Source of the DNA: Bacillus proteolyticus
GTDB taxonomy: Bacteria; Bacillota; Bacilli; Bacillales; Bacillaceae_G
Assembly (NCBI RefSeq): GCF_001884065.1
Contig: NZ_MACH01000140.1
Span: forward strand, 1-50,680
Reading direction: 5' to 3'
DNA: 50,680 bases
The notes beneath the pieces are model-generated. The model was not told where the DNA came from. It was given only the letters and a program-made list of their open reading frames with translations, and ran no database searches. Positions 40,449 through 49,095 of the stretch are shown one piece after another. Within the stretch, counting starts at the first letter, position 1. Every line of letters starts with the position of its first letter. A program made the translations under genes and the position numbers.

Positions 40449-41273
40449 TTATGTATGAAACAACTTTCCTTCTATCGCTTTCATATATCTTTCAGCAGAA
40501 CGTTCAACTGCCTCATTTGCATTTTCTTTTACTACTCGGTGAAAAGCATTATATAAACGATTAAACTGTAACGGCTTCACTCGATTCACCATTTCTTCCA
40601 CTTTTCTCGCTGGTAATGGAATTAAGTTTGGATAGCTATACATAAAGCTTACCCATCGCTCATCTGCTACAACTTGAATAATATCACCTGTTAACAAAAT
40701 TCCTTTTCCATCATTACCTTCTTCCCAATGTAAGACAGAACCACCTTTAAAATGACCTCCTAAACGATGAATGGTCAAGCCATCAGCTAATTGTAAAGAC
40801 TCACCAGACCAATAAATAATACGACTACTCGGACGCATCACCCACTCTTTATCATCTTCGTGTATATAAATTGGTACATCAAATGTCTCTGCCCATTCTA
40901 CTTGTGTTGAATAATAATGAGGATGAGACAATGCAATTGCATCTAATCCGCCAAGCTCTTTTATTTTCGTAATTGTCATTTCATCTAAATAAGTAATGCA
41001 GTCCCATAGTAAACGATATGATTCTGTTTTCACTACAAATGCCGTTTGACCGATCGCAAACCCTGGTTTTGTCGTAATACTATAAAGCCCATTTTCTTCT
41101 TCGATTATTTCATTTTTATATGTATCACTCGTTTGCAAGTTTTCTAAAGTCGTCCAAGACTGCCCTTTCGGATTAACATATTGCCTTTCTTCATCACAAA
41201 TATGACAACTCACTGGTTCTTCTACACTCGCTGCATACTGCACGCCACACGTTGTACAAACGTAATTTTTCAT
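40449..41273 (-). CDS. Rubredoxin-like domain plus metallo-beta-lactamase-fold protein
   Basis: A 274-residue protein. The first 25 residues are a mini zinc-ribbon/rubredoxin knuckle, MKNYVCTTCGVQYAASVEEP with C-H-I-C after it. An MBL-fold domain follows (about 60-260). Its metal site is unusual: the usual HxHxDH reads SHPHYYST, keeping both first His but not Asp-His. GGHFKGGSVLHW and LLTGDIIQV supply further ligands. An ORF to 41345 is open, but AGGGG lies eight bases before the ATG at 41273, the right start. It overlaps nothing and is 28 bases from the membrane protein gene upstream. Confidence 0.82.
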   Translation of the reverse strand: MKNYVCTTCGVQYAASVEEPVSCHICDEERQYVNPKGQSWTTLENLQTSDTYKNEIIEEENGLYSITTKPGFAIGQTAFVVKTESYRLLWDCITYLDEMTITKIKELGGLDAIALSHPHYYSTQVEWAETFDVPIYIHEDDKEWVMRPSSRIIYWSGESLQLADGLTIHRLGGHFKGGSVLHWEEGNDGKGILLTGDIIQVVADERWVSFMYSYPNLIPLPARKVEEMVNRVKPLQFNRLYNAFHRVVKENANEAVERSAERYMKAIEGKLFHT

Positions 41274-41301
41274 AATCATTTCCCCTATCCCTATATTTTT
41301 A

Positions 41302-41859
41302 TTAAGCTGATTTTTGTTGATAATGATCTGCGTTTTTATTTTCAATTAATAAACTTATAAAAGTAAGTAAATAGACAGCTGTAACCGATAATGGAATTAC
41401 AGTAAATCCTTTTTCTGCAAAAAGAATCCCGCAAACTGACGTTACGAATACAGTCCCTACTGACAATAAACCATAACTTTTACTTTCATAAATCCATACG
41501 TACGGAATAAAATGCACACCTATTAACATTGCTACTACAAAAGGTAACCATTCTGGAAATTGAAAATAGGCAAGTAATACAAGCGGAATATTTAATACAT
41601 TTATCCCACCAATTAATCCTGCTAAAATCCCTAACGGATTTCCTTTCACAAACATATCAATTTTCAATATAGCAGCTATCATTAAGCCGAAAGGAAACAC
41701 ACATCCCATACCGATTAAATATACCCACACCACTTGTTTTTCCGAAAGAACAAAGCCCGTTATACTCATAACTATCCAAAATAAAACGCCGGCTAATATA
41801 ATTGGTAAGCCTCTCTTCGTTTTTATTGCTAAATCCTTTTTCGCTTCTGCAACATTCAT
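41302..41859 (-). CDS. Six-helix membrane protein of unknown function
   Basis: A 185-residue membrane protein with about six helices (near residues 18-37, 43-63, 72-95, 100-118, 128-145 and 150-172), a basic N-terminus and a polar tail ENKNADHYQQKSA. Conserved-looking loops are KGNPLGILAGLIGGINVLNI and HFIPYVWIYESKSY. It may belong to the DUF7010 family. Function unknown. It lies between an APH-like kinase gene and an MBL-fold gene, all on the minus strand with gaps under 30 bases. Confidence 0.65.
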   Translation of the reverse strand: MNVAEAKKDLAIKTKRGLPIILAGVLFWIVMSITGFVLSEKQVVWVYLIGMGCVFPFGLMIAAILKIDMFVKGNPLGILAGLIGGINVLNIPLVLLAYFQFPEWLPFVVAMLIGVHFIPYVWIYESKSYGLLSVGTVFVTSVCGILFAEKGFTVIPLSVTAVYLLTFISLLIENKNADHYQQKSA

Positions 41860-41886
41860 CTCACTATCTCCCCCAAAATATTTGTA

Positions 41887-42735
41887 CTATACAGTCGGCT
41901 CAATTTCGGCCATCCAATAACGCCAAGCTGCTAAATAATCTTCTAAATCTTTCGGGTGGTGCCTTAAACATGTATCTATACGCAAATATAGTCCTATGAC
42001 TATTTCTTCATATAAATCACGGTCTTTTTTATGAAATACACACTGTTCTATCGCATAATTAATCGTTTCTTTTGTTAAATCTTCCGGGGTTGAACAGAAC
42101 GCATAGATTAAATCGTATATAGGATCTCCTAACACTGGTAAGGGATCAATTACACCATGCAGCTTATTTCCTTGAAATATAAAATTATGGAATCCAAGAT
42201 CACCATGCAATAAAAATGGCTGATTTATTCCAGTCCCCCTACTTGGATTATTTGCTAACTTAAGAACTGTTCTATACTCTTCCTCACTTATATATGGTTT
42301 TAGGTTTTCATAAGCTTCTATCACATTTGTTGTTAAAAATTCATTCCAAGATTGAACCGGACTTTCTTTCCATCCCCACCCATCTATATCTGAAACTATT
42401 TCATACTTATTAATAGCTTCTTTTACAAGTATACTAAGCGTAATTCGTTTATATCCACGTTCGCACGAAGTACTCCCTTCGAGGAATGAATACACAATAT
42501 ATCTATTTACAGGTTCCTTATACAAAAGCTTTGAAAATAAAGTATTCCCTTCATAAAAAGAAAGAAAATCAGCTTCTTCACGTATCACTTCTGATTCATT
42601 CAGCTTTACAACGTATTTCGCGTCCAACAAATATACTGTACTTGTCGTTCCTCCGTTCAACACTTTCATACTTTTCGGATAATGTGAAATAACCTTCTCA
42701 TTAACTAGTTGTTCAGCGATTACTGAAATGTCCAT
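41887..42735 (-). CDS. APH-like phosphotransferase
   Basis: A 282-residue kinase of the aminoglycoside phosphotransferase/choline kinase fold. The nucleotide lobe has LNGGTTSTVYLLDAKYVVKL and the catalytic loop FLLHGDLGFHNFIFQG has His-Gly-Asp with Asn. The metal motif is GVIDPLPVLGDPIYDL. Such proteins phosphorylate aminoglycosides, macrolides or cell metabolites; resistance is not implied. A longer frame begins at 42792, but AAGGGTGAGGG lies inside it and the ATG at 42735 fits. It is followed by a membrane-protein gene 27 bases on. Confidence 0.82.
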   Translation of the reverse strand: MDISVIAEQLVNEKVISHYPKSMKVLNGGTTSTVYLLDAKYVVKLNESEVIREEADFLSFYEGNTLFSKLLYKEPVNRYIVYSFLEGSTSCERGYKRITLSILVKEAINKYEIVSDIDGWGWKESPVQSWNEFLTTNVIEAYENLKPYISEEEYRTVLKLANNPSRGTGINQPFLLHGDLGFHNFIFQGNKLHGVIDPLPVLGDPIYDLIYAFCSTPEDLTKETINYAIEQCVFHKKDRDLYEEIVIGLYLRIDTCLRHHPKDLEDYLAAWRYWMAEIEPTV

Positions 42736-42844
42736 TCCCTCACCCTTATACCCTGAATATTCCCTTAATTCAAAAGACAACTTTACTATCATTTGACAAA
42801 CACAAGGGAAATCCTCCCAACACCTTAATATAACAAAAATAATT

Positions 42845-43336
42845 TTATTTTACTGCAACGGCTTCCTTCAATATTTCATCATATAATTCATTCCATTTAT
42901 AATGATAGGCTGCACTCTCTTCTACTCTAACAAACATCCTTTTATCGGATTCATACTCACCGTCAAACTTATGCACTTCATTAATTTCCATCCGGTAGAA
43001 CGGCTGATACCCTACTTTTGGATACGGACTATTTTCATTCCAATTTGGATTATCACTATGGTCAACGATAATATATCCAAATAAAGTACATTCTCCTTTT
43101 ACATAACCTTCTTCCCACGCTTCTCTTTTAAAACATTCTTCTGGTAGCTCTCCTTCTTCTATATGCCCACCAGGAAAGTCCCAACCACGCTGCTCATGGT
43201 CTATTAGTAAAACCTTTTTACTATGAAAACAAAAACCGTGAACACTCGTGATTCTTTTGTATTCTGGCAGTGTACAATCTTTTTTCCACGTTAACTTCAC
43301 CTTTGATTCCCCATAATTTGCATATATCGTTACCAT
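42845..43336 (-). CDS. NUDIX hydrolase
   Basis: A 163-residue pyrophosphohydrolase. The Nudix box is GGHIEEGELPEECFKREAWE followed by EG (near residues 57-78), with all Glu metal ligands kept (REAWEE). It is preceded by the strand KKVLLIDHEQRGWDFPGG. Substrate probably a nucleotide derivative; the exact one is unknown. The stop of the upstream Nif3-like gene (TGA at 43344-43342) lies inside the longest frame; GGAG eight bases before the ATG at 43336 makes that the likely start. Coupled translation with the upstream gene is likely. Confidence 0.85.
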   Translation of the reverse strand: MVTIYANYGESKVKLTWKKDCTLPEYKRITSVHGFCFHSKKVLLIDHEQRGWDFPGGHIEEGELPEECFKREAWEEGYVKGECTLFGYIIVDHSDNPNWNENSPYPKVGYQPFYRMEINEVHKFDGEYESDKRMFVRVEESAAYHYKWNELYDEILKEAVAVK

Positions 43337-43341
43337 TTGCA

Positions 43342-44091
43342 TCACTCCAAATGCTCTTCATTTAATCTAGTATTTTCTATTGCAGGATCTACTTCTTTTA
43401 ATTTACGAGCCAAACTTTCTACACCAAACACTTCTGTAAACCTGTGACTACCTACAATTAGGTTAATGCCTTTAAATTTCGCATGTTGTACTGTATATAA
43501 TGTTTTTTCTCCTGTTATGTACGTATCACAACCTTTTTCTAGTGCACGCTCAATAAGATTTGTATTGTTTCCTGCACCTGTTAATATCGCAATCCGTTTC
43601 ACTGGTCTGTCATGATTTTCCCAACTCTTCACTTTCTCTTCCATTCTCTCTTCAAGTTTTTCAACTAAGTTTGAAAAGGGAATCGCTTCTTTATATTTTC
43701 CTATTCCCGGTAGCTCTTCTTCCTCATACGTAGAATATTCCAGTATTGTATCTATCTCAATTTCGTTAAATAATGACGTACACGTGCCAAACTTTACAAA
43801 ATCTAACGGCAAATGAATCCAAAAATGATTCATTTCATATTCTTTTAATTTCTCAATACAAGCCTCTTCCATACCGAATAAAAAACTCCACGGTGCATGA
43901 TGTGTAAGTATCATATCAACCCCATTTCGATATGCTTCTTCAATTGTTTCTAGCGTCAAATTTGTTGTGTAACCTATTTTGTGAAATTCCTCTTTACTAA
44001 TATAAGTGAAGCCATACTCGTCATCACCGTATTTATTAAGATGCTCTTCAAAAAGTGATGTAATATGTTCTTTAAACTGCGTTATATTCAT
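43342..44091 (-). CDS. Nif3-like dinuclear metal-centre protein
   Basis: A 249-residue NIF3/DUF34 family protein. Metal ligands are in VDMILTHHAPWSFLFG (two His, near residues 60-63) and near the end INLIVGSHRFTEVFGVESLA, where His and Glu match GH-x(2)-SE. AILTGAGNNTNLIERALEKG and CDTYITGEKTLYTVQHAK are further family motifs. The fold forms a hexamer ring with two metal ions per subunit; the reaction is unsettled. Bacillus has a separate YqfO-type Nif3. ATG at 44091 lies eight bases after AGGAG; two upstream Met codons are too close. Confidence 0.83.
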   Translation of the reverse strand: MNITQFKEHITSLFEEHLNKYGDDEYGFTYISKEEFHKIGYTTNLTLETIEEAYRNGVDMILTHHAPWSFLFGMEEACIEKLKEYEMNHFWIHLPLDFVKFGTCTSLFNEIEIDTILEYSTYEEEELPGIGKYKEAIPFSNLVEKLEERMEEKVKSWENHDRPVKRIAILTGAGNNTNLIERALEKGCDTYITGEKTLYTVQHAKFKGINLIVGSHRFTEVFGVESLARKLKEVDPAIENTRLNEEHLE

Positions 44092-44175
44092 TTTCATTTC
44101 TCCTTTCATTTACTTTTATATTTCAAAAATAAGGAAATACTATTTAACGACATTACATACATATAGGAGGACAAT

Positions 44176-44385
44176 ATGAAACCTGAATTTTTAAAAGCTA
44201 TACATGAAGCGATTGGAAATGTTGAGCATATTCATATAGAAGAAAGTGGTTCCGACAGCTTACTTATTCATCATGATGATGCACAGCAATTAAAACAAGT
44301 TGCTGTGACGTTAGAAAATAATAATTTTCGCTCTACTATAAGAACAGCTGGGGATGCTTCGTATATTGAAGTGTTGAACAGATAA
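44176..44385 (+). CDS. 69-residue conserved small protein
   Basis: A small soluble protein, starting MKPEFLKAIHEAIGNVEHIH and ending DASYIEVLNR, with a helix-strand-helix-strand pattern. It is acidic and rich in His. ATAGGAGG lies six bases before the ATG. I do not recognise the family. It is divergent from the Nif3-like gene and ends with its own terminator. Confidence 0.75.
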   Translation: MKPEFLKAIHEAIGNVEHIHIEESGSDSLLIHHDDAQQLKQVAVTLENNNFRSTIRTAGDASYIEVLNR

Positions 44386-44387
44386 GG

Positions 44388-44412
44388 AAGCCGGCTATAC
44401 GACCGGCTTTTC
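44388..44412. terminator. Terminator of the 69-residue ORF
   Basis: AAGCCGG and CCGGCTT form a GC-rich stem around eight bases, followed by TTCTCTTTT. It may also serve the convergent PhzF-like gene. Confidence 0.8.
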
Positions 44413-44416
44413 TCTT

Positions 44417-45316
44417 TTAAATTAAAACTTCAAACTCCTTCACATAGACTGCAGTTCCCGCAATACCTATTTGTAACTTCTCATTTTCTACATCTTTCGT
44501 TACATAAACCTTCACACGACCATCTTTATTTATTTCCTGTCCTTGCTCAACGATTAACTCCAGTTCATGGTCAAAATCTTTCTCCAAATACGTTGCATAA
44601 TACGCTCCCATTACACCTGAAGCAGTTCCTGTCACTGGATCTTCTATTGTTCCAGAATAAGGTGATGAGAAATGACGACCGTGCATTTTTGCTTCTGCAT
44701 CATATGTCTCCAAGCAAAGTGGATGAATAGCAACCTTTGGCATTTCTTTTAATACAGATGGAAATTCACTATTATTAGGTTTCATCCTTTCACATGCTTC
44801 AAGTTTTTTAATAGGTACAATTAAAGTCCAAATACCAGTACTTCCATATACAATCGGTAATTTTTCATCTAAATCATTTCCTTCAAGACCAATACTGTGA
44901 GCTAATGCCTCTTTGGAACCTGTAAAATTTTGAAACCGCGGTGTTGCTTGTCTCATTTTAATAAAAGTTTCCCCACTTTTATTCGCACCTATATGTATCG
45001 GCAAAATCCCTGCCTTCGTTTCAATTGTTAAATTGTGTTTCCCTTCTAATAATCCTCTTTCATGAAGTGCATATATAGTCCCTACTGTCGCATGACCACA
45101 TAAATCATTTTCATGACCAGGCGTAAAATAGCGAATTCTTACATCTGCTACTTCTGAAGAATGAACAAAAGCTGTTTCGTTAAATCCGACCTTTTCAGCA
45201 ATGAGTTGCATTTCCTCTTCCGCTAATCCATCTCCTTCTAATACAATACCTGCTGGATTTCCCATGTTCTGTTTATTACTAAATGCATCATAATTGACTA
45301 CGTTTACTTTTTTCAT
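44417..45316 (-). CDS. PhzF family isomerase
   Basis: A 299-residue protein of the PhzF/YddE family with diaminopimelate epimerase fold in two halves. It starts VNVVNYDAFSNKQNMGNPAG and has VGFNETAFVH with the catalytic Glu (near residue 45) and FTPGHENDLCGHATVGTIYA (Gly-His-Ala). The second half has DPVTGTASGVMGAYYATYL. Outside phenazine clusters the role is unknown; no phenazine genes are here. An ORF to 45361 is open, but GGGG eight bases before the ATG at 45316 decides the start. It lies 75 bases after an SDR gene on the same strand. Confidence 0.85.
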   Translation of the reverse strand: MKKVNVVNYDAFSNKQNMGNPAGIVLEGDGLAEEEMQLIAEKVGFNETAFVHSSEVADVRIRYFTPGHENDLCGHATVGTIYALHERGLLEGKHNLTIETKAGILPIHIGANKSGETFIKMRQATPRFQNFTGSKEALAHSIGLEGNDLDEKLPIVYGSTGIWTLIVPIKKLEACERMKPNNSEFPSVLKEMPKVAIHPLCLETYDAEAKMHGRHFSSPYSGTIEDPVTGTASGVMGAYYATYLEKDFDHELELIVEQGQEINKDGRVKVYVTKDVENEKLQIGIAGTAVYVKEFEVLI

Positions 45317-45391
45317 TCTCATATCCCCTAATCCTCTTTTAAAATTTTTTTGAAGGTCCAAATATATTTTGAATGGTTGTAAGATCGTACA

Positions 45392-46096
45392 TTACCACTT
45401 CAACTCCCCTATACATGGCTCAATAAACTTACCCGAAACATCCTCATTTGAATCCATTACCCAATCATATATATTTTGAGCTCCTTCAGCAGGAGTCATA
45501 TTCGCATCAAAAGCACCAATGTCAGTCTTTAATTTTCCAGGGTGAATTGCGGTTACACGAATTCCTTTATCCGCAAACTCTTGTTGTAAACAGAGCGTTA
45601 ACATATTTTGTGCAGCTTTTGCGATCCGGTATGAATATGAGAACTGCCCTTGTGGAAATTCTTTTCCGGCCATTTTATGTAATGAACCTAAACGAGAGGA
45701 TACATTTATTATTCTCGGTTGATTCGACTTAGTTAAAGCCACATATGTACCTTTTACAGCTCGAATAACACCTAAACAATGAACGTTAAATAGTTCCATT
45801 AACTCTTCTGAATTTGTACGTAAAATCTCAGTTTCCTTTCCAGTAATTCCAGCATTATTAATAACTAGATCAATATGCTCTGTGTACTCTCCAATTTGCT
45901 CCTTAATACGCTCAGTACTCTCATCATCTGACAAGTCTGCTAATATAGGAAAACATCTCGAAGTAAAGACCTTATTCAATTGTCCTATTGCTTCCTCACT
46001 TCTAACTAGCGGATAAACGATATGTCCATTTTCATGAAATACCTTTACTAACTGTAACCCTAATCCTCGATTTCCACCTGTAATAAGTACCCTCAT
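45392..46096 (-). CDS. Short-chain dehydrogenase/reductase (SDR)
   Basis: A 234-residue classical SDR. The cofactor motif is LITGGNRGLGLQLVKVF (TGxxxGxG), then the NNAG motif in VINNAGITGKETE, Ser in INVSSRLGSLH and the YxxxK motif in YSYRIAKAAQNML. The tail HPGKLKTDIGAFDANMTPAE is typical of csgA-like SDRs. Substrate unknown. The start ATG overlaps the TGA of the GNAT gene (ATGA), so the two are translationally coupled. Confidence 0.87.
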   Translation of the reverse strand: MRVLITGGNRGLGLQLVKVFHENGHIVYPLVRSEEAIGQLNKVFTSRCFPILADLSDDESTERIKEQIGEYTEHIDLVINNAGITGKETEILRTNSEELMELFNVHCLGVIRAVKGTYVALTKSNQPRIINVSSRLGSLHKMAGKEFPQGQFSYSYRIAKAAQNMLTLCLQQEFADKGIRVTAIHPGKLKTDIGAFDANMTPAEGAQNIYDWVMDSNEDVSGKFIEPCIGELKW

Positions 46097-46656
46097 ATAT
46101 CTAGCTCCTTATTTTTATAATAAATGAGAAAATCTGCCCACTTACCATTCTCCTGAGAAAATGCTTCTCTCTTACATTCAAATGAAAAACCTGCTCTTTC
46201 TGCAAGACGAACGGATGGCTCATTATCAACATGTATATGTAATTCGATTCTATGAAATTGAAGACTATAAAAAAATAACGGCAGCACAGCTATTACACTT
46301 TCTACCCCGTATCCATTTTTCCAATATTGATTATGAATAGAGTAGCCCATCATCGCCCATTGATAGTCCATACGTAAAATCTTTATAAGTTCTAGCTTTC
46401 CAATATTGGCGCCATCTTCTTTCTGAAAAATACCTAGAACGTACATTTCATCCCGTCGTGCCGCCTCATCAAATCCTCTTATCCATTCCGTAAACCATTC
46501 TTGTGTTGAAGATGACATATCATGATAGCCATCATCGTATTTATATTGAGATGGTAACCTCTTATTGAAGCCATCTAACCAACTTTCATAATCCTCTTTT
46601 TGAAATGGACGGATAATCAGTCTCTCTGTCTCTACTTGTAATAGTGGCAGCTTCAT
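46093..46656 (-). CDS. GNAT family acetyltransferase (RimJ/RimL type)
   Basis: A 187-residue acetyltransferase of the RimJ/RimL/Acetyltransf_3 type. It starts LLQVETERLIIRPFQKEDYE, with the core strand GKLELIKILRMDYQWAMMGY and the acetyl-CoA-binding segment NQYWKNGYGVESVIAVLPLF, then RIELHIHVDNEPSVRLAERA and GFSFECKRE. It may acetylate a ribosomal protein, tRNA-linked peptide or small amine. It overlaps the SDR gene by four bases (ATGA). Confidence 0.87.
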   Translation of the reverse strand: MKLPLLQVETERLIIRPFQKEDYESWLDGFNKRLPSQYKYDDGYHDMSSSTQEWFTEWIRGFDEAARRDEMYVLGIFQKEDGANIGKLELIKILRMDYQWAMMGYSIHNQYWKNGYGVESVIAVLPLFFYSLQFHRIELHIHVDNEPSVRLAERAGFSFECKREAFSQENGKWADFLIYYKNKELDI

Positions 46657-46748
46657 TACATCTCATCCCCCGAATTATTAATTGAATATTCTTTATTATC
46701 TTACACAAAATACAAAATCTAGTAAATTATTATGTTTTTTATAAACAA

Positions 46749-46781
46749 AAATCCAGTTATGCTTTATACATAACTGGATTC
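46749..46781. terminator. Terminator of the acyl-CoA synthetase gene
   Basis: ATCCAGTTATG (46751-46761) and CATAACTGGAT (46769-46779) form a perfect 11-bp stem with TTTTTG on the minus strand. Confidence 0.85.
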
Positions 46782-46800
46782 CTCATTATTTAATAACCTT

Positions 46801-48303
46801 TTATTTCACAAGAACTACATCCCGTAACTCTCTCTTCAACACTTTCCCTAAAGCGTTTTTCGGTAATTCGTCCATAAATACAACTTCTGGTATTTTATAG
46901 CTTGCTAGTTTTTCTTTACAATGCTGAATAATTTCTTCTTCTGTTAAAGATGTTTGAATGTCTTTTACAATGTAAGCTGTCGGAATCTCTCCCCAAAAAT
47001 CATTTGGAATCCCAACTACTGCAACTTCTAAAACTCCATTTATTTCATGAATTACATCTTCTACTTGATCTGGATATACGTTGTCACCACCGTGTACGAT
47101 AACATCTTTATATCTTCCCATAATATGTAGGAATCCATCATCATCTATCATACCGGCGTCACCCATGTTAAACCAATTATCTTTTATTACCTTCTCGGTC
47201 GCCTTTTCGTTATTCCAATATCCTTTAAACATGTAAGGACTTCTTACGTGGATCTCTCCAACTTCATTCGTTGCTAGTTCATCACCCGTTTCTGGATGAA
47301 TAATTTTTAACTCTACATGCTTAAGTGTTTTCCCTACAGAAGACATTTTTTCTTTTCCCATATTTGGATGCCATGAAGTTACGACCCAACCTTCTGTACT
47401 ACCATAGCCTTGCACCATGTATATTCCTTTTTCCATATATTTTTGAATGAGCGTTTCCGGTACTTTTGTACCACCGCTTTGTGCTACTTTCAAAGTCGAA
47501 ATGTTACGCTCTTGTTTATTTAGTTCATCAAGCATATAACTATAAACAGCTGGGAATGCAAGCATCGTAGTAATCTTTTCTTCTTCAATCTTATCCCAAA
47601 TAAGAGTAGGATTCGAATCAGCTAAGAAAATCATCGTAACGCCATGATAAATACAATTTAAAATAGAAAGCACGCCACTCATATGAAACAATGGGTGCAC
47701 TGATAAAAAGCGTTCACCTGCTGGAATTTCTCTTTGCCCCGCAATCTCAGTAAAATAATGGTGTAAGTTTTTATGACCAATTACACATGCTTTTGCCTGT
47801 CCAGTCGTTCCTGAAGTAAACAAGTAAATGGCATCATCTTCTTCATGAACTTCCACGTTCGGTTCTGTTATTGGCTGTTCCTTTAATTTTAATTCAAATG
47901 AGCCAAAGCCTTCTTTTGTCGTCTCAATTACATAAGGAATTTCTTTAACTGCTTCAATTTTTAATAAAGCTTCACTAAATTCATCATCAATAACTAATAC
48001 TTTTAATTTTGCTTCTTTTACAATCGTTTCTAATTCATAAGCAGTAAGCTGATGATTAAGTGGAATAAATACCGCTCCAATTTTTAAGCTTGCCATCATA
48101 ACGCTTGGAAACGGATGATTATTTTTGCATAAGATCCCTATGCGATCTCCTCTTTGCACACCGCAATGTAACAAGTAATGTGCAAGCTGGTTTACTCGTT
48201 CATTATATTGTTGAAACGAATACCTTTTCTCTCCCCCGACAAGTGCTTCCATATTCAGTGATTGCATTGCTCTCTTTTGTAATAATTGTCGCATCGTTCT
48301 CAA
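46801..48303 (-). CDS. AMP-forming acyl-CoA synthetase (class I adenylate-forming)
   Basis: A 500-residue ligase that activates a carboxylic acid as acyl-AMP and then acyl-CoA. The P-loop-like motif is YLFTSGTTGQAKACVIGHKN (near residue 160). Further on are VQGYGSTEGWV, the adenine-binding region YKDVIVHGGDNVYPDQVEDV and the C-terminal Lys motif LPKNALGKVLKREL. It resembles long-chain acyl-CoA ligases of the FadD/LcfB and OSB-CoA type; chain length is not clear. The start is TTG, six bases after AAAGGGGAG. Gene stands alone. Confidence 0.87.
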   Translation of the reverse strand: MRTMRQLLQKRAMQSLNMEALVGGEKRYSFQQYNERVNQLAHYLLHCGVQRGDRIGILCKNNHPFPSVMMASLKIGAVFIPLNHQLTAYELETIVKEAKLKVLVIDDEFSEALLKIEAVKEIPYVIETTKEGFGSFELKLKEQPITEPNVEVHEEDDAIYLFTSGTTGQAKACVIGHKNLHHYFTEIAGQREIPAGERFLSVHPLFHMSGVLSILNCIYHGVTMIFLADSNPTLIWDKIEEEKITTMLAFPAVYSYMLDELNKQERNISTLKVAQSGGTKVPETLIQKYMEKGIYMVQGYGSTEGWVVTSWHPNMGKEKMSSVGKTLKHVELKIIHPETGDELATNEVGEIHVRSPYMFKGYWNNEKATEKVIKDNWFNMGDAGMIDDDGFLHIMGRYKDVIVHGGDNVYPDQVEDVIHEINGVLEVAVVGIPNDFWGEIPTAYIVKDIQTSLTEEEIIQHCKEKLASYKIPEVVFMDELPKNALGKVLKRELRDVVLVK

Positions 48304-48398
48304 GTAAAACTCCCCTTTATATATATTAGGTTTTTTATTTTACTAGATTAACTATTAATTTGCTAAAGATTACACTTAGTGAATATAAAACAAATATA

Positions 48399-48435
48399 AA
48401 ATAGCCATCTACTTAGCAAGTAAATGGCTATTTTT
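48399..48435. terminator. Bidirectional terminator
   Basis: AAATAGCCAT and ATGGCTATTT pair, with TACTTAG/CAAGTA continuing the stem, and T-runs on both strands. It lies after the NAD(P)H oxidoreductase gene at 48438. Confidence 0.8.
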
Positions 48436-48437
48436 CC

Positions 48438-48971
48438 TTATATATTAGAATACTTCTTGTTCATAACATATTTCACATATTCAGGTGCACTTTTTTCAAT
48501 CTCTTCATCACTGATTTCATATTCTGCACCATATAAATAGAAGGAAGGAATAAACTCCATTCCCGTGTATAAGCATGTTGCTTGAAAAGGTTTTGTTAAC
48601 TCAGCCATTGTGATACCGCTATTTTCATAGTCTTTTTCTAATCCACCTATAGAAATAGCTACACCAAACTCTTTCCCCTGCACTTTATCCCCTTTAGATC
48701 CGTAAGCAAATCCATATGTTAATACATCATCGAACCATTTTTTTAACAACGGTGGTGAGCTATACCAGTAGAGTGGAAATTGAAATATATATCGGTCATG
48801 TTCTACTAACAGCTTTTGTTCCTCTTCAACATTAAACTCCCAATTCGGTGCCGCTTTATATAATTCATGCACTGTAATTTCATCTGAATATTTCTCAAGT
48901 TCTTCTACCCATCTTTTATTAATTCGAGACTTTTCAATATCAGGATGTGCTACAATTACAAGTGTTTTCAT
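48438..48971 (-). CDS. NAD(P)H-dependent quinone oxidoreductase (flavodoxin-like)
   Basis: A 177-residue FMN/FAD enzyme of the Flavodoxin_2 family (KefF/MdaB/YwrO type). The phosphate loop region is LVIVAHPDIEKSRINKRWVE; the YIFQFPLYWYSSPPLLKKWF motif (near 65-85) and DDVLTYGFAYGS follow. These enzymes reduce quinones by two electrons and protect from electrophiles. AAGGGGG precedes the ATG. It is divergent from an HxlR gene and shares an operator copy with it, so it is very likely a target of that regulator. Confidence 0.87.
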   Translation of the reverse strand: MKTLVIVAHPDIEKSRINKRWVEELEKYSDEITVHELYKAAPNWEFNVEEEQKLLVEHDRYIFQFPLYWYSSPPLLKKWFDDVLTYGFAYGSKGDKVQGKEFGVAISIGGLEKDYENSGITMAELTKPFQATCLYTGMEFIPSFYLYGAEYEISDEEIEKSAPEYVKYVMNKKYSNI

Positions 48972-49039
48972 ATATTTTCTTCCCCCTTATAAATAATTCA
49001 AACGCTTTAGTATTAGTATGAATGAGTCACATATAATTG

Positions 49040-49082
49040 AAAAGTACGTACTTTCAAGTGCTATAGGAACCTTGAGGTACCT
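49040..49082. promoter_or_regulatory. Composite palindromic operator, copy N
   Basis: AAAGTACGTACTTTCAAGTG, then CTATAGGAACCTTGAGGTAC. It matches the left half of the operator in the 22-38 kb region at all but one position; the right half is diverged. It sits directly before the ribosome binding site (GGAGGTG) of the HxlR gene and 70 bases before the divergent quinone reductase. Confidence 0.7.
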
Positions 49083-49095
49083 TTGGAGGTGTTAA

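Noticed and set aside
41887-42735. Aminoglycoside resistance gene
   Set aside because: Only the fold and catalytic loop are shared with APH enzymes; many such kinases act on metabolites, so a resistance call is not supported.
44417-45316. Phenazine biosynthesis locus
   Set aside because: Only a PhzF-like isomerase is present; none of phzA-E or phzG is nearby.
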